Source: Myxococcales bacterium
Lineage (GTDB): Bacteria > Myxococcota_A > Polyangia > Palsa-1104
Length of the DNA stretch: 32,530 bases
Assembly (NCBI GenBank): GCA_003153195.1
Contig: PLXG01000505.1
Coordinates: forward strand, 1-32,530
Direction of reading: 5' to 3'
The position numbers were made by a program, and so were the translations under genes. Positions 24,140 to 32,530 of the stretch are shown piece by piece. The notes under the pieces were generated by a model. The model had not been told where the DNA came from. It saw nothing but the letters and a program-made list of their open reading frames with translations, and searched no databases. The stretch's first letter is position 1. Every line of letters starts with the position of its first letter.

Positions 24140-25384
24140 ATGACCATTCGCCTGTTTCTCGCCAGCGTCGTCGCCATACACTTCGCTGCTTGCGCATCTC
24201 ATGGAACCGCACGACCCGTCGGGACCCAAACAGATATGGCCATCGATGCGACGATTCCCATCATCGCCGATCCCACCGGATGGCGTACCGTCGGTAAACT
24301 TTCAATCGCTCGTGGGGCACACACCGCAACGCTTCTGTCGAGCGGCAAGGTGCTCATCGTGGGCGGCGAAAAAGAAGATCGTACCATGGTCGACAGCGTG
24401 GAGATCTACGATCCTCAGTCAATGACGTTCAGCACGCTCACTCCCCTACCTGAACCGCGCAGCAATCACATGTCCACGCTGCTCGGATCAGGCCTGGTTC
24501 TGATCGCCGGCGGCGGCCGTGCGAATCAGATAGGAGTCCCGGAAGGCACTGAGGTGCGCAACGACGCGCTGCTCTACGATCCAGAGCAGGGGACCTACAC
24601 CAGAACAGCGCCGATGTCCTCTCCGCGAGAATTCGGTACCGCCGTGCTGCTCTCATCGGGCCAGGTGTTGGTGGTAGGGGGTGCAAATGACATGAAAACC
24701 ATGGAGCCGCTTCTGGGCGGATCTGCGAATGGCTATGTGGGTCACGCACTCAGCAGCGCTGAGCTCTACGATGCGACCTCCAATACGTGGACCGTCACCG
24801 GCAGCATGACCGCTGCACGCTTTCTCCACACGGCAACCAAGCTAAAGGATGGGCGGGTTCTCGTTACCGGCGGAGCCACCGACGTTTCCGAAACCTCGCT
24901 CAAGAGCTGCGAGCTGTTCGATCTCCAGACCCAGACCTGGTCGATGGCCGCCTCGTTCAACAGTGAAGATCGACTGTTCCACGTCGCCACACTGCTCGAC
25001 TCCGGTCAAGTATTGATGGCGGCGGGCAAGGAGTCCAATACCAGTTTTCTCAGCAGCGCTGAGCTTTTTGATCCGGGCAGTTCCAGCTGGACCGCGACCG
25101 CTCGAATTTCACCTGCGCGAACGTTACCGACGATCCTGACACTAAAGTCCGGCAACGCTCTCGTCGTTGGTGGCTACAACTGTGGGAAAGACGGCTGCGC
25201 ATCGCTCGACGACTCACCGATCTACGATGCGAAATCGGAAACGTGGAGTTCCCTTTCAGCTCCGCTCGTGGCCAGCCGGTTCAACCACACCGCCACGTTG
25301 CTCGACTCAGGCGAAGTGTTGGTGGTCGGCGGACTCGGTGACTTGGCTGAGCTCAATGACGTAGAGATCAGCACCGGCCCGTAG
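24140..25384 (+). CDS. Kelch-repeat lipoprotein
   Basis: 414 residues. ATG at 24140 with GGAG 7 bases upstream. Lipobox FAAC (MTIRLFLASVVAIHFAAC). From about residue 50 six Kelch blades recur with the core RxxHTATLLxxGxVLxxGG, and a YDPxxxTW-type strand (VEIYDPQSMTFSTLTPLPEP, AELYDATSNTWTVTGSM, PIYDAKSETWSSLSAPL). The first and last repeats probably close a beta-propeller. Kelch lipoproteins of this kind are frequent in Myxococcota and are presumed surface binding proteins; there is no catalytic signature. It follows the Hint gene by 64 bases on the same strand, so both may be co-transcribed. Confidence 0.85.
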   Translation: MTIRLFLASVVAIHFAACASHGTARPVGTQTDMAIDATIPIIADPTGWRTVGKLSIARGAHTATLLSSGKVLIVGGEKEDRTMVDSVEIYDPQSMTFSTLTPLPEPRSNHMSTLLGSGLVLIAGGGRANQIGVPEGTEVRNDALLYDPEQGTYTRTAPMSSPREFGTAVLLSSGQVLVVGGANDMKTMEPLLGGSANGYVGHALSSAELYDATSNTWTVTGSMTAARFLHTATKLKDGRVLVTGGATDVSETSLKSCELFDLQTQTWSMAASFNSEDRLFHVATLLDSGQVLMAAGKESNTSFLSSAELFDPGSSSWTATARISPARTLPTILTLKSGNALVVGGYNCGKDGCASLDDSPIYDAKSETWSSLSAPLVASRFNHTATLLDSGEVLVVGGLGDLAELNDVEISTGP

Positions 25385-25407
25385 GAGTAGATCGATTTTC
25401 CAATCCT

Positions 25408-25539
25408 TCAGTCGACCGGTGCGCTGGTCTTGACTCCCAGCCCTATACGTCGACCGATCAGATTCGTATCGGCGAACGCGGGCGGAATTTCACCGCAGCC
25501 CAATTGGAGCAACACCGCGGCGCAGAGCAGCTTTCTCAT
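25408..25539 (-). CDS. Very small lipoprotein (43 residues)
   Basis: A minus-strand frame opens at the ATG 25539-25537 with a strong AGGGGGG ribosome site 4 bases before it and ends at a TGA (25410-25408). The product begins MRKLLCAAVLLQLGC, an excellent lipoprotein signal with Cys15, and leaves a mature peptide of only 29 residues (GEIPPAFADTNLIGRR and onward). It is convergent with the Kelch gene. It may be a complete micro-lipoprotein or the intact front of a truncated one. I do not recognise it. Confidence 0.5.
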   Translation of the reverse strand: MRKLLCAAVLLQLGCGEIPPAFADTNLIGRRIGLGVKTSAPVD

Positions 25540-25748
25540 GTTCCCCCCTGCGGAGGGCGGCGAACAGGGCGCTCCCGGGGATCGAAATGGATCTCAACAC
25601 CGGGAACGTATTCTTTGACGCGAAGGGCAAGATGACTTCATGGTTCGATCCCGCCGGCATCGGGTCGTAGGCCGGGCGTTGGAAGAAGGGGGATCCGCTG
25701 CCCTCGGAGATGCGCTGAATGCAGTCGCTGCTCTAGGCCCCTTCGAAG
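25540..25748. other. Degraded intergenic stretch
   Basis: No gene with start, ribosome site and full frame was found. On the plus strand 25587-25673 reads a short coding-like tail (MDLNTGNVFFDAKGKMTSWF and a few more residues) before a TAG, with no matching front end. It may be the end of a lost gene. Confidence 0.3.
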
Positions 25749-26138
25749 TCAAAATGATCGAGCGAGAACGACGAGACCGAAGCGAGAGCGGCGCATGAGG
25801 AGAGAGCAGCGCAGACGTGCCCGTCGGCACGGCGAGCAGCGCAGCGACGAGTCCGCCGTTCGCAGCGAGAGGGGGTATCCCCGGAGAGCCTGGAGCGCGG
25901 GCCCGGCAGTCAACGCGCCGTTTACGTCGAAAGCGGAGCCGTGGCATGGGCAGCTGAAACCAGCGCCGGTGAACTTCCCGGTGCAACCTCGGCGCGGACA
26001 CGACGCATGGAGCGCATAAAAGCCGGAGCTATCGCGTCGAAGATGGATGCGGTAGTCGTCAAGGTCGCCTTCGTCGCGGACAAGCAGAAACCCGCTGCCG
26101 GCAAGGACTGCCGCAGCCGTCCCCGTTACGGAAACCGA
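25749..26138 (-). pseudogene. Broken Rieske [2Fe-2S] protein gene
   Basis: Minus-strand codons from 26138 down to a TGA at 25751-25749 read a Rieske domain without a start codon: GSGFLLVRDEGDLDDYRIHL, SSGFYALHASCPRRGC, TGKFTGAGFSCPCHGSAFDV, NGALTAGPALQALRGYPLSL. The second box CPCHGS is intact. The first, normally CTHxGC, reads CPRRGC, so one cluster-binding His is lost. Two in-frame stops (TAG TGA, 26144-26139) stand just upstream, and no ATG, GTG or TTG lies before the domain. After YPLSL the frame drifts into Arg/Cys-rich nonsense, suggesting a 3' frameshift. The ancestor was probably a small exported Rieske electron-transfer protein. 26139-26313 holds no other gene. Confidence 0.65.
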
Positions 26139-26313
26139 TCACTAACGTGGCCAGGGTGAGGCGGGGTGGGAGTACTTCCCGAGCGTCGGAGACATCGCGT
26201 CCCCAACTCTGGCCACACCACTCAGCGAGACTTCGGATCCGCACGAATTGTCAGGATCTCTTCTGATGGTATGCGCTCTGCAAAAGGCACACGGGCAGCC
26301 ACAGGGGGAAAAC

Positions 26314-26619
26314 GTGAATACCTTCTTGCGTTATGTCTTGCTTTCGGTCGCGGTCACCGCTGGGTGCGGCGGCGATCCGGTGGGCCCCAACGTGAACATC
26401 CCTCCTGGCACGCCAGGCAACGCACATTCGATTGTAAATGATTCGCCGACCGATCGCCGATTGCTCTCGCCGGAGGAGATCGGCGCAGCGCCGGCGAAAT
26501 TCACGCCGCCGGGAAACAGCATGGCTCCGCCCGATCCGCAGACTCAACCGCCGGAGCTCTTCAATCCCAATGGCGTGAACGGGAGCCGGCCGCCGCGACC
26601 AATTCCGGGACTGCAATAG
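26314..26619 (+). CDS. Small proline-rich lipoprotein preceding the RHS gene
   Basis: 101 residues from a GTG at 26314; AGGGGGA sits 4-5 bases upstream, whereas the longer in-frame ATG starts lack a ribosome site. Signal peptide MNTFLRYVLLSVAVTAGC with Cys18. The mature part is rich in Pro, Asn and Gly (PVGPNVNIPPGTPGN, PPDPQTQPPELFNPNGVNGS) with one short helix-like stretch (RRLLSPEEIGAAPAKF), and resembles a flexible anchor. It ends 38 bases before the RHS start on the same strand, so co-expression is likely. It could be an accessory or anchoring partner of the RHS protein; immunity proteins usually lie after the toxin end, so I do not call it one. Confidence 0.6.
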   Translation: MNTFLRYVLLSVAVTAGCGGDPVGPNVNIPPGTPGNAHSIVNDSPTDRRLLSPEEIGAAPAKFTPPGNSMAPPDPQTQPPELFNPNGVNGSRPPRPIPGLQ

Positions 26620-26657
26620 CACGCTGAACAATAGACCGACACCGTCAGGGGGATACG

Positions 26658-29600
26658 ATGTTGTCTGACAAGAGGCCTACATCCTTCACTGTTTTTTTCA
26701 CGTTACTGCTGTTCGCTCGCGTGGCGAGCGCAGATGACCCAGTCGAAAGTGCAGCTGCCGAGGCGCCGCTCAGCGCGACCGGCGATGTCACCACCGATGG
26801 GTTCTACGGTCGACCGACCTCACGGGTCCCGATCTCAACGCCCTCTTTCCGTGGACTCGATCCCCATCTCGCGATCCAAATCGCGGAGGTTTCGCGAAAC
26901 GGGTTCGCCGGCGCCGGCGGCACTCTCTCCGGTTTCTCCACCATTGAAATCGCGGCGCCCAATTACGGCACGCCACTTTACGACGGCAGTGACGTCTATC
27001 TGCGCGACGGGCAACCGATGGTGGAGTGCGCTTCGCTTCCGGCGAACGGTGCCCCCAGTCCGAGCTGCACCCACGGCGGCTCGCACGCGATGCGGGTCGA
27101 GAGCTACGAGAAGATCCTGTTCACGGCCGGCAGCTGGTACAGCTGGAGCAGAGACGGCGTTCGGCGCGAGTACAGTCCAACCTATCAGGTGAGCGTGAAG
27201 GGCGCGACGCAGACCTTCCGCTGGGGTCTGTCCAAAGTGGTCGACCTGAAGGGCAACAACGTTCGTTATAGCTGGGCATGCGAAGGTTCGCCGACGCTCG
27301 ACTGCTATCCTTCGCAGGTCACCTACTATCCCGCAGGCGCTTCGGCGGCAACGACCACCATCAACCTCTATCGCGAGACGCGCAACGACGTCATCACCTT
27401 TGCGACCGGCGGCACGACGCTCGGACAGACGACCCAGCGGCTCAAGACCATCGAAATCCGCACCGGCGCGCAGCTCGCACGCGCGTACACAATTGCCTAC
27501 GGCACCGATTCCGCTAACAGCCGCTCACTTCTGAACACGGTCAAGATCTACGGATACGATGCCACCTTGAATTCGGCGGGCGCGGTCACCGGCGGCACGA
27601 CGGCACCCCAACCGGTGACCTATACATTCGATCTACCGCCGAAGACCCTGGCCGCCGCCGCCACTGTCGGCACGCGGGGCAGCGCGGCCGATGCGACGAC
27701 CAGTTGGTTTGCCGACGTCAACGGAGATGGACTGCAAGATCATGTGTACATCCCGTCCGGCAGCTCCAACATTCAAGTGCTGTTGTCGCAAGTCCCGAGC
27801 GCGCCGAACGGTAGCGCACCGATTGCGAGCTTCGGCAGCGACACCAACTGGGGCGTGCGCGCATCCTCGGCGGTCAGCTATTGGCTCACCGATGTCACCG
27901 GCGACGGCAAGGCGGACTTCGTCTACCTACAAAATGATTCAGGGACGTACAAGTTGTGGGTCAAGGTTTCGAACGGATCCCAGTTTCTGGCTGACGCCGA
28001 GTGGGCCACTTTGACGCCTCAGCTGAATGGCACCAAGCCGATGGCTTGGATGAGCGACGTAAATGGCGACGGCATGACCGACCTGGTCTACACACCCGAT
28101 GGGATTTCGATTCGCACATCGCTCGCCACCGGCGCTGCTCTCTCATCGGAAATCATGAGCGCGGCGCAGTTTGCCGCCGGAGGAAACTTCGGCGAAGCAG
28201 GGTGGGTTTCCCTCGTCGACCTAAACGGCGATGGAAAAGCCGACTGGGTCTACAACGCAACTGGAACGAAGAGTCTCTATTTTAAACTGGCAGGCGTCGA
28301 TGGAACGGGGGCGTTCAGTTTTGGCACCGACCGACTCTGGTCGACACGTTCGTCGGTGACCAACAATGCAACCACCGTGGACCCCGGCTGTTCGGTCACG
28401 GGAAATACGAGCGCCACCGATCCCGACAATGGAACCTGGGCCGATCTGAACGGCGACGGCAAACCCGACTTCACCTACCTGGTGGGCACCGAGCACGTCG
28501 CGAACATCACCTACGTCTCCGAGTTCTGTAACTCGAATTCCATTTTGTCATGCAGCTTCGGATTCAACGATCCCTGCAACGACTATTGCCAAAGCAATTC
28601 CACCCCGGGATATTGGGAATGCATCTGCTCGATTCCCTGCACGGGCAACTACCAAGGGATGTGTCCTTATATCCCGCCTGGAAGCGCCTGCTACTCGGCA
28701 AACTGCTACTCGAATTACGTGGATCAAAAGGATAGCTGCAGCTGCAGCGGAAATGTGCTCGAGAGCGCGTGCGTCGGAAGCTACACCGCGGTTCGTAAAG
28801 TTTTCCTCTCCGCGGGCGTGACGGCGATCGCCGAAGCCACGTGGGGATCGACGCAGGGCGGCTGGCTCGCCGACATGAACGGCGACGGAATGGCCGATCA
28901 TGCCTACTTGAACGGGACCTCGCTCATGGTTTCTCTGTCAAACGGGCAGAGTTTCCTCGCTGCATCCAACTGGGGCCCCGGCGCACCGTCGGGATCTACG
29001 GGCCAGGCGATGTCGGACATCAACGGCGACGGCAAGGGCGACCTCATTTATTTCAAGGGCAACCAGATCTACAGTTTGCAGTCGACTGGCGCGATGGTGC
29101 CGGAGATCAAAGAGGTCGATTCCGAAATCGGTGGAGTTACCAAGCTCAGCTACGCGTCGTCCTCGAGCTGGCCGAATGGCGGCTACGTCCCGCCGATGCC
29201 GACCTTGCTCGCGATCTCGGTCGACGACGGCCGCGGGATCGCCGGCTCCTCGGTGACGACCACGTCGCAGTCCTACACCGGCGGGCTCTACGACTTCGTG
29301 AACCGCCGCTTTCTCGGCTTTCACACCGCGACCAAGACAATCCCCTGCATCGGATCGCAGGTGACCTGCCCAACCGAGGTGACCACCTTTGCGCAAGACT
29401 ACGGTTCGTTTTCCAAACCCTCCCGCGTCGATGTTCGGTCGGGCGCGCTCTCCGGCGCAGCGAGCGTCCTCCTCAAGGCGACGCTGATCAGCTATCAAAC
29501 CAACGGCCAGGCCGTGCCCTACACTTCGCTCCAGGTCGGGACCACCGACTTCACCTACGATCCGACCGGTTCGGGCGCCTACAAAGCCAAGAGTACGACA

Positions 29601-32530
29601 CGCCTGTGCGCAGGAGCGCCCTGTTACGACGCGTTCGGCAATCTGACCCAAGTGGTCGACAACGGTTTTGTCGATGTCACCGGCGATGAGACCGCCGCGG
29701 TGTTTGAATACAAACCGAATGCGAATACTGCGAGCGATCCGAGCCACGTGGTCTACGTGGTGGGAGCGCTCGCACATGCGTCGGTCTATGATGGCAGCGG
29801 AAGCACGCTTCTGTCTGACAGTTACACCTTCTACGACGGTCAAAGCGATTGGCGCTCGCCGCCCACGTTAGGCTTTCCCACCCAAGCCTCGAGCTGGCTG
29901 GACACGAAGAATGGATACACGGCGACTCAGTACGGGTACGACGCTTACGGAAATCGCACCTCGGCGACCGACGCGCGCGGCTTCACGACTACGAGCGTCT
30001 ACGACTCGACCTACACCACCTTCGTCATCGAAGTGCGCAACCCGCTTTATAGTGTTGCAACTACGCAGGGTCTGCACGAGCACATGCTCTCGAGCTGGGA
30101 GCCGCGCTGCGGCACGCCGATCACCCAGACCGACGAAAACGATCAGGTGGTCACCACCACCTACGATGCGCTCTGCCGCGTCACCCAGATCGCCCGCCCG
30201 GGTGGAGACGGCTCGGCGCAGGGCAATCAAGAAAACCGCAGCTACCACCCGTATGACGGCGGCGCGACGACCTCCAGCAAACAATATGTCTACGTCTCCA
30301 GCAATGGCGCCAACAATTCGGGCGTGCTCTATTCGTATCGTTACATCGATGGGCGCGGACGCACCTGGCAGACGCGAAGCCGAGGCGCGAGCAACCAGGA
30401 TATCTACACGCGCACGAACTTCGATGCGCGCGGAAACGCGGTGAGCTCGACCCTTCCTGCGTTTTGGTCCGGCAGCGGCACCTTTCCCGGCGTCGGACCG
30501 ACCAAGAGCTATGACGACCTCGGACGTGTGGTCAAGCTGACTCATCTCGATGGCACCAGCGGCACCTGGATCTACACACCGAGCAGCGTCACGGTCGTCG
30601 ACGAGTTCGGTCACAAGGTGATGGATCTTGTAAACGCGCGCGGGCAGACGGTCACCCACACCGCCTACGATGGCACGAGCACGTACGTCACCTCGTCCGA
30701 ATACGATGCGCGCGGAAACTTGGCGAACGTGCGCGATCCGATCGGCAACATGATCTACAGTTACACTGACTCGCTCGGCCGACGCTACAAGATCACGGAC
30801 CCCGACACGGGCACGACCTTGGATGAGTTTGACAACCTGGGCCATGTCACGCTCGAGACCGACGCGCTCGGTCAGCAGACGCAATCGATCTACGACATCC
30901 TAGGTCGGCAGACGAGCAAAACGAACCGTTACGGAAACGCCTCCGCAGTGACCGTCTCGTGGGGGTACGACGAACGCTACGGGACGGGCTACGCCAACAT
31001 GGGGCACCGAACCAGCGCCACCGATCCGTACGGCACTCAGACGCAGGACTTCAACATCGCGGGCCTGCAGGCGAAGCAAACGCGCACGCTGGGCGGACAG
31101 ACCTACACCTTCAACTACGTCTACGACGCCGGCAATCGACTGAAAGGCACTCGCTATCCCGACGGTGACGTCATCGGCGAAAATCCGCTCAGCACCAGCT
31201 CGGGCACGGGACTTGGCTACGACAACGCGGGGCACCTGATCTCGATGAGCGCGATCTCGGGCGGCAGCCTGCTGGGCTCGGTGACCTACGACGCGCTCGG
31301 GAACCCGATCCAACAGAACAACGCCAACGGCACGATCACCACCAAAGTCTTCGATGCAAGCCGCGGCTGGCTAAACTCGATCACCACCAAGAAAGGCTCT
31401 ACGGCGCTTGTCGGTCTGACCTACGGCCGGGACGGCGAAGGCAAGATCACGTCGCTCACGTCGTCCGCAGCAAACGAGAGTTGGACCTACGGATATGACG
31501 GGCTCCACCGACTGACCAGCGCCACCAACACGACCAGCGCCGCCGACAGTCAGACCTTCACCTACGACTCGATCGGCAACATGACCTACAACAGTCGCGT
31601 CGGAGCCTACGCCTATAACGGCGGCGGTAGCGGATGCACGAATACGATGGCCGGCCCGGCGACCGGATCGATCCAAATCCTGCCAAATGGAGACGCGCTG
31701 GCCAGCTTCGTAGGCACCCCGCTCGCGAGCTACGAGGTGCAAGCGTCGGGCTCAGGCAGTGGCTCTGGCAGCGGATCAGGCTCTGGCAGTGGATCAGGCT
31801 CTGGCGGTGGCGGCCTCCTCGGCGGATTTACGACGGTCGCGACCGAAACGGCCGACGCAAGTGGCAAGTTTTCGTACGAAGACACGACGCACGCCTCGCA
31901 GCGCTTTTATCGCGCGATTCCGAGCGGAGGCGGACATCCGCAGCCGCACGCGGTCAGCTGCGCCGGCGGAACCGCGTACCAGTACGACGCAAACGGCAGC
32001 ATGACCGGCGGCTCGGTCGGGTCCATCGGCTACGACGGCAACCACATGCCGGTCAGCGCCGGCAGCTACACGTACACCTACAGTGCGGACAACGATCGCC
32101 TCACTGCCAACAACGCCGGTGCGATCACGACCTATCTCGGGTCGGGTTACGAAATTTCCCCCACGGGTGTCACCACCAAGACCTTGCCCTTCGGTGTCCA
32201 GCGCAAGAGCTCGGGCGCGACCTGGATGAGCAACTGGTTGCACGCCGACGGGCAGGGCTCCACACGCGTCGTCACCAATTCTACTGGCGTCCTGCAACAG
32301 CGCACCAGCTATCGCCCCTATGGCGAGGTACTCGCGAAGTCGACGTCGTTCGATGAGTCACTCGGCTATGCCGGCGAACGGCTCGATGACAACGGACTCT
32401 TGTATTTGCACGCGCGCTACCTCGACCCGGAGCTGGGTCGCTTCATTTCCGCCGACCCGACCACCAGCGACGGCCTCAATCGCTATACCTATACGCAGAA
32501 CAATCCGATCTCGTTCGTCGATCGCTCGGG
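26658..32530 (+). CDS. Large secreted FG-GAP/SpvB-like plus RHS-repeat protein (partial, C-terminus beyond window)
   Basis: Open without a stop from the ATG at 26658 (AGGGGG 5 bases upstream) to the window end: at least 1957 residues. Signal peptide to ARVASA (about residue 25). Residues about 40-345 resemble the SpvB/TcB front. From about 350 to 815 come seven VCBS/FG-GAP calcium-binding-like repeats (WFADVNGDGLQDHVYI, WLTDVTGDGKADFVYL, WADLNGDGKPDFTYLV and others), interrupted by a 13-Cys insert (about 624-705). From about 1000 follow RHS/YD repeats (YDAYGNRT, YDALCRVTQI, YDARGNLANVRDP). The core ends with ARYLDPELGRFISADPT and NRYTYTQNNPISFVD, the standard RHS closing motif. The variable, often toxic C-terminal domain should follow just outside. 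Such proteins form a shell around a cargo domain, used in contact-dependent or secreted toxin delivery. Confidence 0.85.
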   Translation, partial: MLSDKRPTSFTVFFTLLLFARVASADDPVESAAAEAPLSATGDVTTDGFYGRPTSRVPISTPSFRGLDPHLAIQIAEVSRNGFAGAGGTLSGFSTIEIAAPNYGTPLYDGSDVYLRDGQPMVECASLPANGAPSPSCTHGGSHAMRVESYEKILFTAGSWYSWSRDGVRREYSPTYQVSVKGATQTFRWGLSKVVDLKGNNVRYSWACEGSPTLDCYPSQVTYYPAGASAATTTINLYRETRNDVITFATGGTTLGQTTQRLKTIEIRTGAQLARAYTIAYGTDSANSRSLLNTVKIYGYDATLNSAGAVTGGTTAPQPVTYTFDLPPKTLAAAATVGTRGSAADATTSWFADVNGDGLQDHVYIPSGSSNIQVLLSQVPSAPNGSAPIASFGSDTNWGVRASSAVSYWLTDVTGDGKADFVYLQNDSGTYKLWVKVSNGSQFLADAEWATLTPQLNGTKPMAWMSDVNGDGMTDLVYTPDGISIRTSLATGAALSSEIMSAAQFAAGGNFGEAGWVSLVDLNGDGKADWVYNATGTKSLYFKLAGVDGTGAFSFGTDRLWSTRSSVTNNATTVDPGCSVTGNTSATDPDNGTWADLNGDGKPDFTYLVGTEHVANITYVSEFCNSNSILSCSFGFNDPCNDYCQSNSTPGYWECICSIPCTGNYQGMCPYIPPGSACYSANCYSNYVDQKDSCSCSGNVLESACVGSYTAVRKVFLSAGVTAIAEATWGSTQGGWLADMNGDGMADHAYLNGTSLMVSLSNGQSFLAASNWGPGAPSGSTGQAMSDINGDGKGDLIYFKGNQIYSLQSTGAMVPEIKEVDSEIGGVTKLSYASSSSWPNGGYVPPMPTLLAISVDDGRGIAGSSVTTTSQSYTGGLYDFVNRRFLGFHTATKTIPCIGSQVTCPTEVTTFAQDYGSFSKPSRVDVRSGALSGAASVLLKATLISYQTNGQAVPYTSLQVGTTDFTYDPTGSGAYKAKSTTRLCAGAPCYDAFGNLTQVVDNGFVDVTGDETAAVFEYKPNANTASDPSHVVYVVGALAHASVYDGSGSTLLSDSYTFYDGQSDWRSPPTLGFPTQASSWLDTKNGYTATQYGYDAYGNRTSATDARGFTTTSVYDSTYTTFVIEVRNPLYSVATTQGLHEHMLSSWEPRCGTPITQTDENDQVVTTTYDALCRVTQIARPGGDGSAQGNQENRSYHPYDGGATTSSKQYVYVSSNGANNSGVLYSYRYIDGRGRTWQTRSRGASNQDIYTRTNFDARGNAVSSTLPAFWSGSGTFPGVGPTKSYDDLGRVVKLTHLDGTSGTWIYTPSSVTVVDEFGHKVMDLVNARGQTVTHTAYDGTSTYVTSSEYDARGNLANVRDPIGNMIYSYTDSLGRRYKITDPDTGTTLDEFDNLGHVTLETDALGQQTQSIYDILGRQTSKTNRYGNASAVTVSWGYDERYGTGYANMGHRTSATDPYGTQTQDFNIAGLQAKQTRTLGGQTYTFNYVYDAGNRLKGTRYPDGDVIGENPLSTSSGTGLGYDNAGHLISMSAISGGSLLGSVTYDALGNPIQQNNANGTITTKVFDASRGWLNSITTKKGSTALVGLTYGRDGEGKITSLTSSAANESWTYGYDGLHRLTSATNTTSAADSQTFTYDSIGNMTYNSRVGAYAYNGGGSGCTNTMAGPATGSIQILPNGDALASFVGTPLASYEVQASGSGSGSGSGSGSGSGSGSGGGGLLGGFTTVATETADASGKFSYEDTTHASQRFYRAIPSGGGHPQPHAVSCAGGTAYQYDANGSMTGGSVGSIGYDGNHMPVSAGSYTYTYSADNDRLTANNAGAITTYLGSGYEISPTGVTTKTLPFGVQRKSSGATWMSNWLHADGQGSTRVVTNSTGVLQQRTSYRPYGEVLAKSTSFDESLGYAGERLDDNGLLYLHARYLDPELGRFISADPTTSDGLNRYTYTQNNPISFVDRS
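31746..31814 (+). repeat. In-frame Gly-Ser tandem repeat inside the RHS core
   Basis: 23 codons alternate Ser and Gly and end in four Gly, built from imperfect copies of an 18-base unit (GGCTCTGGCAGTGGATCA). It codes for a flexible linker in the middle of a segment (residues about 1660-1760) that interrupts the RHS repeats. Such repeats can change length by slippage in 6- or 18-base steps without shifting frame. Confidence 0.85.

Noticed and set aside
26734-27192. Plus-strand 152-codon frame at the beginning of the RHS gene
   Set aside because: Out-of-frame shadow; the frame from 26658 stays open to the window end and carries all domain motifs.

Overview
The window looks like chromosomal DNA of a GC-rich Gram-negative deltaproteobacterium, most likely Myxococcota-like. 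This is inferred from gene content, not from a marker gene. The clues are many lipoproteins, a PEGA-domain protein, Cys-rich NHL-propeller lipoproteins, a lipoprotein ending in a Hint domain, a Kelch lipoprotein, and a very large secreted FG-GAP/RHS protein. No rRNA, CRISPR array or intact transposase was seen.

Layout. 1-1.85 kb (minus): proline-rich lipoprotein, GNAT-like protein, PEGA protein, and a lipoprotein running off the left edge. 2.0-6.5 kb (plus): a small orphan ORF with terminator, then two tandem paralogous lipoproteins of Cys-rich modules plus an NHL propeller. 6.6-7.5 kb (plus): an outer-membrane barrel protein. 7.54-7.89 kb: a hairpin-dense non-coding element between convergent genes, whose inverted termini supply the TAG stop codons of both. 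7.9-13 kb (minus): MMPL/RND exporter, LolA-like protein and DUF1302-like barrel, a probable envelope lipid or hydrophobic-substrate export set. 13.1-14.5 kb (minus): an HU-like protein behind a textbook sigma-70 promoter, then an adenosine-deaminase-like protein with altered substrate-site residues. 14.5-20.4 kb (minus): a tightly packed run of coaBC, family-4 uracil-DNA glycosylase, VOC protein, kamD, kamE and a fused kal-kce. The last three are part of B12/PLP-dependent lysine fermentation.

20.56-22.35 kb: tRNA-Leu(UAA) whose last 25 bp recur 1.7 kb downstream as a perfect direct repeat, bounding a small island with a truncated tyrosine integrase and a TumE/HVO_A0114-type toxin-antitoxin-like pair. 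A second integrase tail follows the distal repeat, suggesting serial integration. 22.7-32.5 kb (plus) is accessory and surface-oriented: Hint lipoprotein, Kelch lipoprotein, a decayed stretch with a 43-residue lipoprotein and a broken Rieske gene, then a small lipoprotein directly before an RHS protein of at least 1957 residues that leaves the window at the end of its RHS core.

How the genes work together: KamD/KamE rearrange a diamino acid using cobalamin and PLP. The Kce half then cleaves 3-keto-5-aminohexanoate with acetyl-CoA, and the Kal half deaminates 3-aminobutyryl-CoA to crotonyl-CoA. The CoA-making gene coaBC heads the same transcription unit. The two most distinctive items are the stop-codon-bounded hairpin element at 7.5-7.9 kb and the serially targeted tRNA-Leu island.
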